Part shown: positions 9,821 through 19,119 of the stretch, in pieces | How positions within the stretch are numbered: the stretch's first letter is position 1 | How the letters are laid out: the number at the start of each line of letters is the position of its first letter | Source of the DNA: Isochrysis galbana | Taxonomy: Eukaryota > Haptophyta > Isochrysidales > Isochrysidaceae | Assembly (NCBI GenBank): GCA_018136815.1 | Contig: CM030940.1 | Span: 4,534,166-4,598,165 of the forward strand | Reading direction: 5' to 3' | Length of the DNA: 64,000 bases | Notes under the pieces: generated by a model | Databases searched by the model: none | Told to the model about the DNA's origin: nothing | What the model saw: only the letters and a program-made list of their open reading frames with translations | Position numbers and translations under genes: made by a program

Positions 9821-10684
9821 ATGCTATCGCTTTCCGAGACGCATGGGCCTTCTGCTGAGGCAATCTACCTGGCGGTTGGCGTTATCAGCGGGCCGGGCGA
9901 GAAGTACGAGCGCCGGCGTGCTATCCTCCGCCGAGCGTGGGTACAGGATCCGCCGCCCTCTGTCGCTGTCGCCTTTGTGCTCCGATGTGGTGGCCTTCCG
10001 CCTGAAGCGCGAGAGCACTCGGAGTCTCTCGTGCTGTGCACAAGGATTAGGGTGTCCGAGTCACGCTTCCGCGGCCCAATTCTAGCACTGCTTGAGTGGT
10101 TCGCATATGCCAAGCAAGCCTATCCCAACGCGGCCTTCATTGCCAAGGCAGACGACGATGTGTACCTCCACCTGCTCAGTATCATCCATCACCTGAAAGC
10201 CATTCCAGAGGCGTCCTCCCCTTTCGCATTGTACGGGCTGATCAGTGTATGGAATGTAGCATTCGAGCCTGGTCGATACTTTAAGTTCATGAGTTACGGA
10301 AATTCAAATAGAGCAGGACTACATCAGAAATGCCAGTCTTCAATCAACGTTTCATGTTGGGGTGCTTTCCCTTTCGCCTGTGGGCCCTTTTTCGCCGTGG
10401 GCCGCAGCCTTGTCGCGCAATTCATAAGCGCCCCAGGAGTCGTGGAGGATCTCCGGGCTTTCTCCGCCCTGCCACAGAATCATACCGCAATCCTAGAGGA
10501 TGCTTGGTTCGGATCGGCCCTGTGGAGGCATGTTGGGTTCTCGGCACCAATTGAGATCTTCAACGTGCACTCCGGTTGGGGAAAGGTCTACGTGGACACT
10601 CACGGCTTCGTTACACATAGCAGTAATGTCATAAACCATCTCAGGTATGAGCTGTCAAGCAATCAGAGTGAAGAGCCTTCCTAG
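9821..10684 (+). CDS. Family-31 (beta-1,3) glycosyltransferase
   Basis: A 287-aa protein with the hallmarks of GT31 enzymes, which transfer galactose, GlcNAc or GalNAc from UDP-sugars in the Golgi. Motifs in order: RRAILRRAW (RxxIRxTW equivalent, about residues 25-33), a divalent-cation-binding DDD in IAKADDDVYLHL (about residue 111), the CGPFF segment with the preceding CW, and EDAWFG (ED-V-x-G equivalent) about residue 225, followed by the His of FNVHSGWG. The first in-frame ATG is at 9821; no transmembrane anchor precedes the domain, so either an upstream exon supplies the signal anchor or the protein is atypical. No intron is visible. The acceptor specificity cannot be predicted. Confidence 0.85.
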   Translation: MLSLSETHGPSAEAIYLAVGVISGPGEKYERRRAILRRAWVQDPPPSVAVAFVLRCGGLPPEAREHSESLVLCTRIRVSESRFRGPILALLEWFAYAKQAYPNAAFIAKADDDVYLHLLSIIHHLKAIPEASSPFALYGLISVWNVAFEPGRYFKFMSYGNSNRAGLHQKCQSSINVSCWGAFPFACGPFFAVGRSLVAQFISAPGVVEDLRAFSALPQNHTAILEDAWFGSALWRHVGFSAPIEIFNVHSGWGKVYVDTHGFVTHSSNVINHLRYELSSNQSEEPS

Positions 10685-10773
10685 GCGGATCATGTTGTAG
10701 TTCAGCAGCAGCTACGCCTCCTCCCACGCCCATGCGACACGAAATTGGGTGCTCCTAATCCACCACCTCCTCT

Positions 10774-11217
10774 TTGGTTGGAAGGTATAAATTTTTGAAC
10801 CGCGCCATTGTGCTTCGACATTTCCTTGCCTCATATGGCTGCTCCACTTTTGTAGGATGGCGACGGAAGCGGCAGGATTGCTGTGGTTCTAATCCACTTA
10901 AGAACGTGTCAGCAACCTCGGAGGTTGCTGTTCCTGTAGACGACTTTAGTAGCCGTGGCAAGATTGTTGTGATGGGGCGGATGCCTTCACCGACTGGAAG
11001 CGTGACCAATGCTTGGGCAGAATGGAAGATGGTTCTACAACAAGACAATTGTCTGCGCACCTTGCGTGGGCAGAGCAATGCTTCGAACGGAAGTGCATTC
11101 GTTGCAGATCTACGGGATCCGCAAGTTGTTGTTGATCTTGGCATTGCGCCCTTGTTGCCTGCGGAAGCCCGTGTGTCTCCGGAAGCATATTCCAAGTGGT
11201 TGCGGCAAAAATGCTGA
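10774..11217 (+). CDS. Hypothetical reading frame downstream of the glycosyltransferase
   Basis: An open frame of 147 codons; the first ATG is only at 10972 (MGRMPSPTGSVTNAW...), giving 81 residues to the stop at 11217. The opposite strand is also open over much of the region, so coding status is uncertain. There is no domain I recognise; the C-terminal half has LGIAPLLPAEARVSPEAYSKWL. It may be a fragment of an otherwise lost gene or an exon of an unrecognised one. Confidence 0.25.
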   Translation: MVGRYKFLNRAIVLRHFLASYGCSTFVGWRRKRQDCCGSNPLKNVSATSEVAVPVDDFSSRGKIVVMGRMPSPTGSVTNAWAEWKMVLQQDNCLRTLRGQSNASNGSAFVADLRDPQVVVDLGIAPLLPAEARVSPEAYSKWLRQKC

Positions 11218-11261
11218 ATGCAAAAGGAGTACCATAGTCAAAAAATCACGGTGTGGCTGAG

Positions 11262-11300
11262 TGAGTGGAGTGGCTGTGGCTGTGGCTGTGGCTTGTGATT
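11262..11300. repeat. CTGTGG/GGCTGT microsatellite
   Basis: A short tandem run of GGCTGT units follows a GAGTGAGTGGAGTGG stretch. Confidence 0.6.
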
Positions 11301-11571
11301 TAGAGAATAGTTGAGCGCATGGGATGGGGCCCTTCAGGGGCGACCGTGTGAGCACAGGGAGCACTGGGGCTGGAGGGAGGCATGGCACCGGCGGGAACAC
11401 CGCTCACACGAGCACGGGGCGATGGCGGTCGAGAGAGCTCGCCCGTCACAGGCAAGCGCCACTGCACGCGCCAGCGCCAACGCGGGTCGCTCGCGGAGGC
11501 GGAGGCGGAGGGTGATGGCCTCCTCCCCCAGGATGAGGATGGCGTTCGCCCTCCGCCTTCGCAGCGACGCG

Positions 11572-11830
11572 AGGGCGTGTCTCTGTCCGTCGTCCTGTCG
11601 TCAGTCGTCATCCGTCGCTCTCGCTCTCGTCGCTCTCGCTCTCGTAACACTCGTACCCTACAAACTCGCCTCTCCTCGCCAGCCCCTGCCATCACAGCTC
11701 ACAGCCCTCCTCTCATTCACCCTCGCCTCTCGCCGCTCGTTCCATGTCGCTCTCGCCGCCGTCCTCGCCCTCGCCCAAGCCCGCTTGCCCGCCTTCCTCT
11801 GCTGACGGGCTTCAGCCCGTCAGCATGGGG
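11572..11830 (+). pseudogene. Family-2 Ty3/gypsy leader and gag start fragment
   Basis: The leader (a run of TCGCTCTCGCTCTCG) and the following ATG at 11744 with MSLSPPSSPSPKPACPPSSA match 33240-33460, where the leader follows an LTR. The frame then departs from the other copies near 11806. It directly abuts the first exon of the kinase gene, so it may contribute sequence to that gene's 5' end. Confidence 0.55.
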
Positions 11831-11954
11831 GGGAGTCGCCTGATGGCTGGGGTGAAAGGCAGGGGATGTGGGACATGGATATGGAGGTTCCCTGTCAATT
11901 ATTTTTATAAAATCTCGGCATAACCCCTTGCCAAGTACAAGAGGGAGGCGAAGG

Positions 11955-14900
11955 ATGCGCGCAGCCGCCTCGCCGTCGGGCTCCCCTCTCCGCCCTCGAC
12001 GGATCCCTCCCGTCACGGAGGCGCGCGAGGCGGGCGGGACGCGTCCGCCGCCACTTGCACCGCTTCGGTCGGCCACGCCCCCCGCCAGCAGGCCGCACAA
12101 GCCCCTGGCTGAGGGGACCACCCGGCAGCTCACTCCAGCCTGTCCACTCTATGAAGGCACCTCGGCACCAAGCTGGATCGAGCCGCCAAGGGAGGCGCCT
12201 CCGCCACCTCTTCGCAGCCCGCTCCCAGCCATTTGCCGCGCCCCAGGCTTCTGTGCCCCATCCGCCTATTCCACCACCGTGCTGCATTCGCCGCCGCTGC
12301 CAGAGCCGCAGCCAGAGCTGTCGCCGAACATGTCAGTCCCATCACCTGCTGTGGCAGTGCTCGACCAGCTGATCAATGAGTATCACGAGGGTGAGGAGGA
12401 AAGCTCTGCCGAAAGATCAGCACGCGCAGCCGGAGAGCTCGGGCTGTCGGTCTTGGGCATTGGGCTCGGTGAGCTGCTCAAGGGCCAGCTTGCTCATGAG
12501 AGTGACCAGACGAGGCTGCGAGCCGCGTTCGAATGCGTGGAACAGTCACTCGCTCGCCTGGCCTCAACCAACCTGAAACTATTGGCACGTCTGAAATCAC
12601 CACCGGTGCAACTACTCGTCGTACTGGAACCCGTGCTTATGCTCCTTAGGAAAGATCTCCCATCGCCTGCGCCACCTCCTGCTGCACATTCTTTAATAAA
12701 CACACATGCATCTTGGCCACACGTGTCGAGTATGCTGTCAGGCGAAGGAGGAGTGACATTACTCCAGAGGTTGCATGATTTCCCTCTCTACGCGCTTGAC
12801 CCTGAGCTCGTGGAGCTGCTGGATCCATACTTCATGAGCATTTCGCATGCTCAGGTGAGAAGCCGACCACCAAGAAGGGTGGAGACCTCATTCAGCTTCT
12901 GCAAAGCTCACATCTAATGGAAGTGCTGGGCTTATGCACGCACTGGAGGGGTGCGAACGCGCGCTAATGGAGGGGTGGGTTGGTAAATCTCGATCCGTGA
13001 CACTTTCCTTTGCCGACCATCGCGCCCGCGCTCCCCCACCTACCTGGACGATTACCAAACTACATTCCATGTCAAATCTTTGGGCCCCACTATCGAACTT
13101 CATGCCTCTTGGTGCCTTGTGCTCAGGTGCGCAAGACGGCCGGGATCGTCTCCCATTTGTGGTCGTGGGTCTCCGCCGTGGGTGTTGTGGGCGACTCGCC
13201 ATATGCCACCCTGCCTGACGAAAAGACCATTGGTTCTCGCCGGATGTCAATATCAGCATCACAGCAGACGGTTGCTTACGCGCGAAATCCTCTTGCAACA
13301 TCGCCCGCGATGTTGCGTGCCCCCTCTGCATCATTGGACGTGGCGCTCGGCGACGGTTCCCTCCCCATCGACGAGAAGATGCAGCAGCAACTATCGCGGC
13401 TGAGCTTTTCGCGTGATGTTTCTTCTCCACCGCTCATCCGCGAACGCCGAGAATCCTTTTCATTGCCTCATGTGAGTCCAGAGATGCGTTCCCGTTCGCC
13501 TTCCATAGCGCCCGCACTCAGAGAGCTCGAGCAAATACGGGCGAACGTAGACTCCGACCATGCGTGCCAATGTCCACCGGTGATGCGAGCTCGAGCTCGC
13601 TCCATCTCTTTGGACCGAGGGTCGATAACTTCTAGCCATGGCTCTCCGACCAAGTGTTGGCGCATGCCTGCTCTTGCGGACCTACAACCGTTAAAGTTCC
13701 TAGGTGCCGGTGCCTTTGCCAATGTTTTCATGTGTCGGGACGTACAGACAGGCCAAGTGTACGCACTCAAGTCCATCCTCAAGTCATTGGTCATCAAAGG
13801 CGGCAAGCAGAAGCAGGTGATGGCAGAGCGTGCCGCTCTCGACTCGGCTCACCACCCATGCATCATCAGTCTAGTTGCCACGTATGTCGACAAGCAGCAC
13901 CTCTACCTCTTACTCGAGGTAGCACTTGGAGGAGAGCTTTTTGCTCTCATGTCGCAGGTGATCTACGGCCATGCCGATGCTTCTATGCGAATAGTTGGAA
14001 GTTTCCACCGTGCATGGGTAGCACTCTTTGGTCATGAGGCCAAAGTGCACATTCTTGCGACAAGCAAATGGCAGCATGCGGAACGCATGCGTCCGGCTCA
14101 TCGTCATAGTTGCTCCCATCTGTTCTAGATTACCTTGCGCAGAACGAGGTCGCAGGGGGCAGGCCCTGCAGCTTTGTGGCCTCCAGCACACAATTGCATC
14201 CCGCCATGCCCTCCCAAGGCATTACAATTCTTGACCCTCCACTTCTCATGCATCTCAGATGGGCCGCCTCGACGAGGCTCAGTCCCGTTTCTACGCAGCG
14301 TCTCTATCCCTTGCCCTAGGCCACTTGCACTCTAAGGGCTACATGTATCGCGATGTAAAGCCTGAGAATCTTCTCCTCACAGCTGGTGGTCGACTCAAGT
14401 TGTGCGATCTCGGTGCGCTTCAACACGCATACACGGTCCCGCGCACTCCGCTCGCCAAGAGATCCATGCCAGAATGGCCGAGCTTGGTTGGTACTTCGTT
14501 AACATATTGCATCCTATGGGTAGCGAGCGTGCACCACGAAACGTCAGCTCTCATTTTCACGCTCTCCTCTCAGCATTCGCAGCCTAGCTATGCCACCCGC
14601 ACCCACCTATCGAACAGGTATCGTCAAAAAAGCCGAGCACAGTTGGACGCTTGTTGGCACTCCAGAGTACACTGCTCCGGAGGTCATCCTTGGTCTGGGA
14701 ATGACACATGCAGTCGATTGGTGGCAGCTTGGCGTGCTGGTCTACGAGATGCTCGCAGCACAACTGCCCTTCGAGGCGGCGGATGGTACAGATGCTTCTC
14801 TGTTTAAGTTGATCGCGAGAGCTCATTATTCATGGCCGGCGGCTGAGCCCAATGAGGATGGTAAGCAAAAACACGCAAGCCAAGGTGTCACGGCTTTGAC

Positions 14901-15318
14901 TTGTCGCATGTTGTTGCATGGCGTAGCATGCTTACGACCAATGGTTGTGACGCGCGACCCTGGACCTTGTTTACGCTCTGATGACGCAGGCTCGCCCGGG
15001 CGCAGTAGTGAAGTGGAAGATTTCGTTGCTGCGGTACTGCGCAAGGCGCTGCCCGGACAACCCAATGTTACATCCGGAGTGCTCATGCGTCTTGGCTCCG
15101 GGCCGAATGGGACCACCGAGCTAATGGCTCACCCTTGGTGGGATGGGTTGGACTGGCAGGCATTAAGCAAAGGCTTGCTGCCTCCGCCATTCATTCCCCA
15201 GCTCGCGTCGGATGACGACGACTCGAATTTCGGCCCGCTTGAAAATCGTGGCGACCCAGTTCTCGACTCGCCTGACTACGATAATGACGAATGGGATTCT
15301 TTCTTTGAAGGCTGGTAA
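11955..15318 (+). CDS. AGC-family protein kinase with N-terminal dynein-stalk-like domain (5 exons)
   Basis: Exons 11955-12854, 13127-13957, 14259-14412, 14618-14860 and 14990-15318 join in frame with GT-AG introns (donors GTGAGA, GTGATC, GTGCGC, GTAAGC) to give about 818 aa. Kinase: glycine loop LGAGAFANV (about residue 491), Lys in YALKSILK (about 515), catalytic loop YRDVKPENLL (about 607), DLG in place of DFG, then GTPEYTAPE and DWWQLGVLVYEML; the C-terminal acidic tail ends in FFEGW, like an AGC hydrophobic motif. This is typical of PKA/PKG-like AGC kinases. Residues about 185-315 resemble the stalk of dynein heavy chain: AFECVEQSLARLASTN, LLARLKSPP, a Trp-containing segment, LLQRLHDFPL, and after the first intron VRKTAG...LWSWVSAV. 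Alternative starts are 11868 and 12330. The kinase assignment is firm; the dynein-like part is inference from motif order. Confidence 0.88.
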
Positions 15319-15420
15319 GCATGTATTGTGTGGGATGCACTGCCGCGTGCGGGGATACACTATTTGCCAGCGCGCGCAACATGAACTCTGAAAAAAAATT
15401 GGAGATGAGCGGCGCGAGCT
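15319..15420. other. 3' flank of the kinase gene
   Basis: Nothing is recognised; an A-run GAAAAAAAATTGG lies at about 15390. Confidence 0.3.
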
Positions 15421-15860
15421 GTTAAGGGCCGTTCTTCTTCACGGACGGAAGGACCCACTCCCCGGAGAGAATCGAGAATGCTGACAAGCGCGAGAGTGAC
15501 GGGGCGACGGAGGGTCCGACCGACGGGGAGACGGTTACGAACGAAAGTAAGGAGGAAATCTTTGAACCATCTTAGGTTTTTGGCATTATTGAACCCCGCT
15601 ATGGCTTCTATGGTTTCAAATATTTGCAGAGTGGAGGGGCATCTTGCCATGTGAGTGGAGTTTTCGCGGTGTTTTCTGCATAACCTGCACGTTTTCGATG
15701 TCGCCAGTGGAGTTTTCGCGGTGTTTTCTGCGTAACCTGCACGTTTTCGATGTCGCCGTGGCGAAACGGTTGCGTGTGCCTAGTCTTCTATGCGTGATGT
15801 GTGTTAAAATGGAGGTGTTTGTCCGGGCAAGGTGATCGGGCCGTCTAGGGGGCGCCAAAA
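15421..15860 (-). pseudogene. LINE ORF2 C-terminal fragment joined to an LTR fragment
   Basis: Minus strand 15860 to about 15590 translates to a decayed LINE ORF2 C terminus: ILTHITHRRLGTRNRFATATSKTCRL, then THMARCPSTLQIFETIEAI, equivalent to THLHFKHLTHRRIGTYNRFADRDKTC and THLGECPRVVKIFETLD in the copy at 57087. A 55-bp unit (15653-15707 and 15709-15762) is tandemly duplicated inside it. From 15590 down to 15421 the sequence resembles the family-2 LTR tail at 33056-33180 (CGTAAC, GTCTCCCCGTCG and TTGTCGGCATTCTC blocks). Confidence 0.65.
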
Positions 15861-16002
15861 TCGTGATTTATCGATACTGGCAAAAAAAATCTTGAAGGTG
15901 CTCGCTATGCTGCTACTGACTCACAGCCCCTCCGGTATCGCACACGCCATCGCCTAAACCCCACACTCTCACCCCCCGCTCCCACTACCCCCCCTAAGGG
16001 GG

Positions 16003-16410
16003 GTGGGCCCGCGTGCACTACGACGGACAGGTACGGGTGCCACGTTGGCTGAACGGGTGGAGGCCTCCTTCGAACAAATGCTCCACCGTCTCGACCTTGT
16101 CCTCGAGCGCCTGCGGTGGGCAGGTTTCTCGTGCAAGGCCACCAAATGTACCCTCTTCGCGACTAGAGGAGAATACTTGGGACACATCGTCTCGCGAAAG
16201 GGGTTGGAGATGGACCCCAAGAAGATCGATGCCGTGCGCTCTATCGACCCGCACGACATCAATACGCTCGAAAAAGTCCGCTCTTTCCTCGGCCTCTGCT
16301 CTTATTACCGCCGTTTTATCAAGGGCTTTGCGCACGTGGCAGCCCCGCTTACCGATCTCACACGAACCGGAGTCGACGTGGCGACGGAGACGCAGTCGCC
16401 CAGCAGCCAA
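16003..16410 (+). pseudogene. Ty3/gypsy reverse-transcriptase fragment
   Basis: About 130 residues match the end of the RT domain in the pol ORF at 45216-51400: QMLHRLDLVLERLRWAGF, CTLFATRGEYLGHIVS, MDPKKIDAVRSIDP and VRSFLGLCSYYRRFIKGFA. Identity is high but not complete, so this is a related family rather than the same element. The YLDD active site is lost and the frame degenerates after about 16400. Confidence 0.85.
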
Positions 16411-16577
16411 GGCGGCTTGCCTTCATTTGGCCTCTTTTCCCTCCGGTTTCTCCCAGTCTCACCCCACCATGAGCCCCCCGGGGGAGGAGAGACAATGCAA
16501 GGTTTTTATGCTCAATTCCTTGATGCCCCAATAAAATCTTCCTAGCGACGTCACTGTGGGTCGCGCACCGCGAAGGG

Positions 16578-17064
16578 CTGCCCGGTAGCGCACGTCATGC
16601 CCCCACTGCGCGTGCGCGAGCCGCTCGCGCGGCAGACGGACGCCCTCAGCGCCAGTCCGGCTGTCCACGAGGGGCAGCAAATGAAGCCAACGATTCCTTG
16701 TGGTGGTATCGGGGGTCTAATATAAAACCCGTAACGAAACACACACAAACCAAAACACACGGACATACACGCCTCGCGGAAAGTGTGATCTGAAAGCGAG
16801 CGGTTTATCGAACTCGAGTAACCAACAAATTCTGAACAATTCCTCTCACGAGACAGTGAAAGACCTCGTAGCGTGTATGTCCGTGTGTTTTGGTTTGTGT
16901 GTGTTTCGTTACGGGTTTTATGAGGGGGGTGCCTGTCTTTGCTCAAATACTAGAAGATTTTTTGTGCCCGGAACGGGACCCTGCATCGCGTATTTGGAAA
17001 CGAGGGGTACCAAATGAAGGCAAACGACCTCTGCCCGGTAGCGCACGTCATGCCCCCACTGCGC
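16578..17064. repeat. 34-bp direct repeats flanking an inverted-repeat block
   Basis: CTGCCCGGTAGCGCACGTCA and the following TGCCCCCACTGCGC occur at 16578-16611 and again at 17031-17064. A related AAATGAAG-CAA-CGA segment sits at 16680 and 17012. The block between contains a perfect 50-bp inverted repeat. This could be a duplicated segment created by an insertion. Confidence 0.7.
16723..16920. repeat. Perfect 50-bp inverted repeat with 98-nt spacer
   Basis: Left arm 16723-16772 and right arm 16871-16920 are exact reverse complements over 50 nt (outer ends TAAAACCCGTAACGAAAC and its complement). The spacer contains no gene. If transcribed it would form a strong hairpin; it could equally be the termini of a small foldback transposon. 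Confidence 0.9.
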
Positions 17065-17069
17065 TGCAA

Positions 17070-17520
17070 GGCCAATTCGCCTTTGGCGCGGCCCCGCCCG
17101 CCCCCCCCCTCCCTTCTCTTGTTCGCCTCTCGGTCGATCGGCCGTGCACACGTGAGCGCCAGGGGAAGATGAGAAGAAGGGAAGGGGGGGGAGCGGGGTG
17201 CGGCGGAGGGGGAGGGGAAGAAGAGAAGGGGAAGGAGAGAGGGAGGGGCGGGAGTCCCGATCCTAGGGGTGGGACTCCCAATCGGAGGAGTTTTACACAC
17301 CAAGTCTGCAATGTTACCACCCTCGTCCCGTGACAAGCAGTGAGCACCGTATGCAACAATTGGACCCATAGGCATTTGCATCTAGGGGCACATTTTTGGG
17401 GGTGGTGAAGGTTTGGGGTAGAATTGTATAAGGTGTAGAAAATGGCAATGGGGGGGGGGGTAAAAAAAGGGAACCTCAAGTTGCACCCTCTCCCGACCTT
17501 TTGTCTCACTTCCCGTTGTG
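17070..17520. other. Low-complexity intergenic region
   Basis: It contains purine-rich plus-strand runs (GGAAGAGAAGGGGAAGG type) and a G-run at 17450-17461. No gene is visible. It leads into the transposase fragment; ...TTAATCAG at 17529-17536 could act as a splice acceptor. Confidence 0.35.
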
Positions 17521-17537
17521 CGCGCGTTGTTAATCAG

Positions 17538-18216
17538 GTCTGTATGGACGCCACCCTACCACAAATGGTATCAAGGAAGGATTTCTGCCGTAGGGAGGGG
17601 GACCTGGACCATCACGTATGCCGATGGCTCAACCCTTGTCTTGCACGACGAGCGTGAGATCAGGAACACCGTGGATGTGTGCTTTCTACCACGGTGGCAA
17701 GCATTGGTAAGTAAGGTGAAGGGCGCCTTTGAATATTTGGAATGCCGGCTCACAGACAAGTGCGCTACGCCTTATTGCTGCAAGGAGCAGCACCGCATTG
17801 CAGGTTTGTTGCGCGCCTTCAACCCCTCGTTTGCCTCAGGGAATGTGGATGCATTGTGGGCGCGGCAGCTTGCAAGTCTCCCTTGCTTCTCTCACATCGC
17901 GGGGATTGCCGATCAATTGACAAGAGAGCTTCCTGAATACCTTGTGGCATGCCAAGCAGCAAAGATCGAACATCGGGACGTGTCAACTTTCACCAAAGAC
18001 GTGTTGCAATGGTGGGCGTTCAATCACACGAAGCTCCCGACCAGGTCCCTTGCGGCTAGGATTGCATTTTGTCTCAGTCCTAATTCTGCCTCTTGTGAAC
18101 GTGTGTTTTCGTTGTTGCAGTGCATGTTTGGTGCTAATCGTGCGACGTCTTTGGCTGACCAAGTGGAGGCATTTGTGATGTTGCGATTCAATTGCAACAA
18201 GCGGACGTGTGTCTAG
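17538..18216 (+). pseudogene. hAT transposase C-terminal fragment with Tudor-like segment
   Basis: A frame of about 226 codons without an initiating ATG. Its C-terminal 100 residues fit the hAT dimerisation domain: DVLQWWAFNHTKLPTRSLAARIAFCLSPNSASCERVFS, then RATSLADQVEAFVMLRFN. This domain mediates oligomerisation of hAT transposases and is often retained in domesticated derivatives. The N-terminal part contains KWYQGRISAVGRGTWTITYADGS, which resembles a Tudor/chromo-type beta barrel (G-x-I...Y-x-I-x-Y-D/A-D-G). The catalytic DDE core is not present as a recognisable block, so it is a truncated transposase or an exon of a domesticated gene whose 5' part is lost. No hAT terminal repeat adjoins it. 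Confidence 0.7.
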
Positions 18217-18557
18217 GGCAGTCGATGTGCACTGTCATTGTGAGTTGTGAGCTCATGCTCATGTGTTGGGGTGAATGAAATAAAAGGGCACTAACTACTA
18301 ACTAACTAAGCACTATGGAAAGTAGGAATGAGGGAAGATGTAGGCAGACAAAGAGGCAAAGTAAGAATGGGGGAGGGACCCCCGGCCCACGGGGGTGTGG
18401 AAGGCAACGAATCAGGGCAAGTGCAAGGACCACTTGTAATGATAGTATCGAGATATTTTTGGGGATATTTGGGCTGGCGCTTGGATATTTCTTGGATATT
18501 TTTGAGGGATATTTGGGCGGAAATTCTTGGATATCCTGGCCTACCCCTAACGAGAGG

Positions 18558-18740
18558 TTCCCCCCCCCCCCCGGTGTTTTTCCCCGGTGAGTCGCCCGAC
18601 GTAGGTCGGTCCGCCTCACTGGGTTTTCCCTCATTGTAACTTGTGGGGAGTTATAATGGGAGCCGGGGGTTTGCGAGGGGGGAGATTTGAAGGGATGCAT
18701 ATGCGTATGTGTCTGTGCCACCACTTCAAGGCATGCGGGC
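18558..18740 (+). repeat. Dispersed repeat D, copy 1
   Basis: About 175 bp from a C-run through GGTGAGTCGCCCGACGTAGG and GGGAGTTATAATGGGAGCC to CACTTCAAGGC is about 90% identical to 52981-53157, same strand. It is non-coding. A second short block (CATTCGCCGCGAGTGCGGT, 18927) also recurs near 53869, so the two loci share more than one segment. Confidence 0.75.
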
Positions 18741-19024
18741 AGGTGCGCTGAGGGGTGTCGTGATAGTACCGGGCTGGTGGGAGTAGTGGTACTAACGCTC
18801 AGTTGTTTTATTATTGTAGTAGTAGTGCACGGGGGGAGCCGCCTGATGCAGGGGGAGAAGGGCCGGGGGAGTGGGGGTGTAGGTGTAGGAAGTATACTAC
18901 GTGTAGGTAGTGATTCCATTCGCCGCGAGTGCGGTAAGAATATTAGAAGTTTTTTATTGTTTTAACAATAGTTGCCCCCCACCCTCCCATATTCGACGGA
19001 ACGCGACCTGATCGCGGCGTGCGG

Positions 19025-19100
19025 GGTGAGGGCTCCGTTGCCGGTGAGGCAAGGTCCCTGAGCACTAGGATTAAAATTTGATAACAAGAATACTCTGACA
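19025..19100 (+). promoter_or_regulatory. Candidate promoter element upstream of the GH5-like gene
   Basis: Ends 20 bp before the ATG at 19120. It shares GGCTCCGTTGCCG, then GAGCACTAGGATTAAAA, then ACTCTGAC with the region upstream of the TMEM128-like gene (24413-24337, minus) and partly with 3451-3494. The position just before two unrelated starts suggests a core promoter or transcription-start element. Confidence 0.45.
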
Positions 19101-19119
19101 GTGTGCCATAGCGCGGCGA

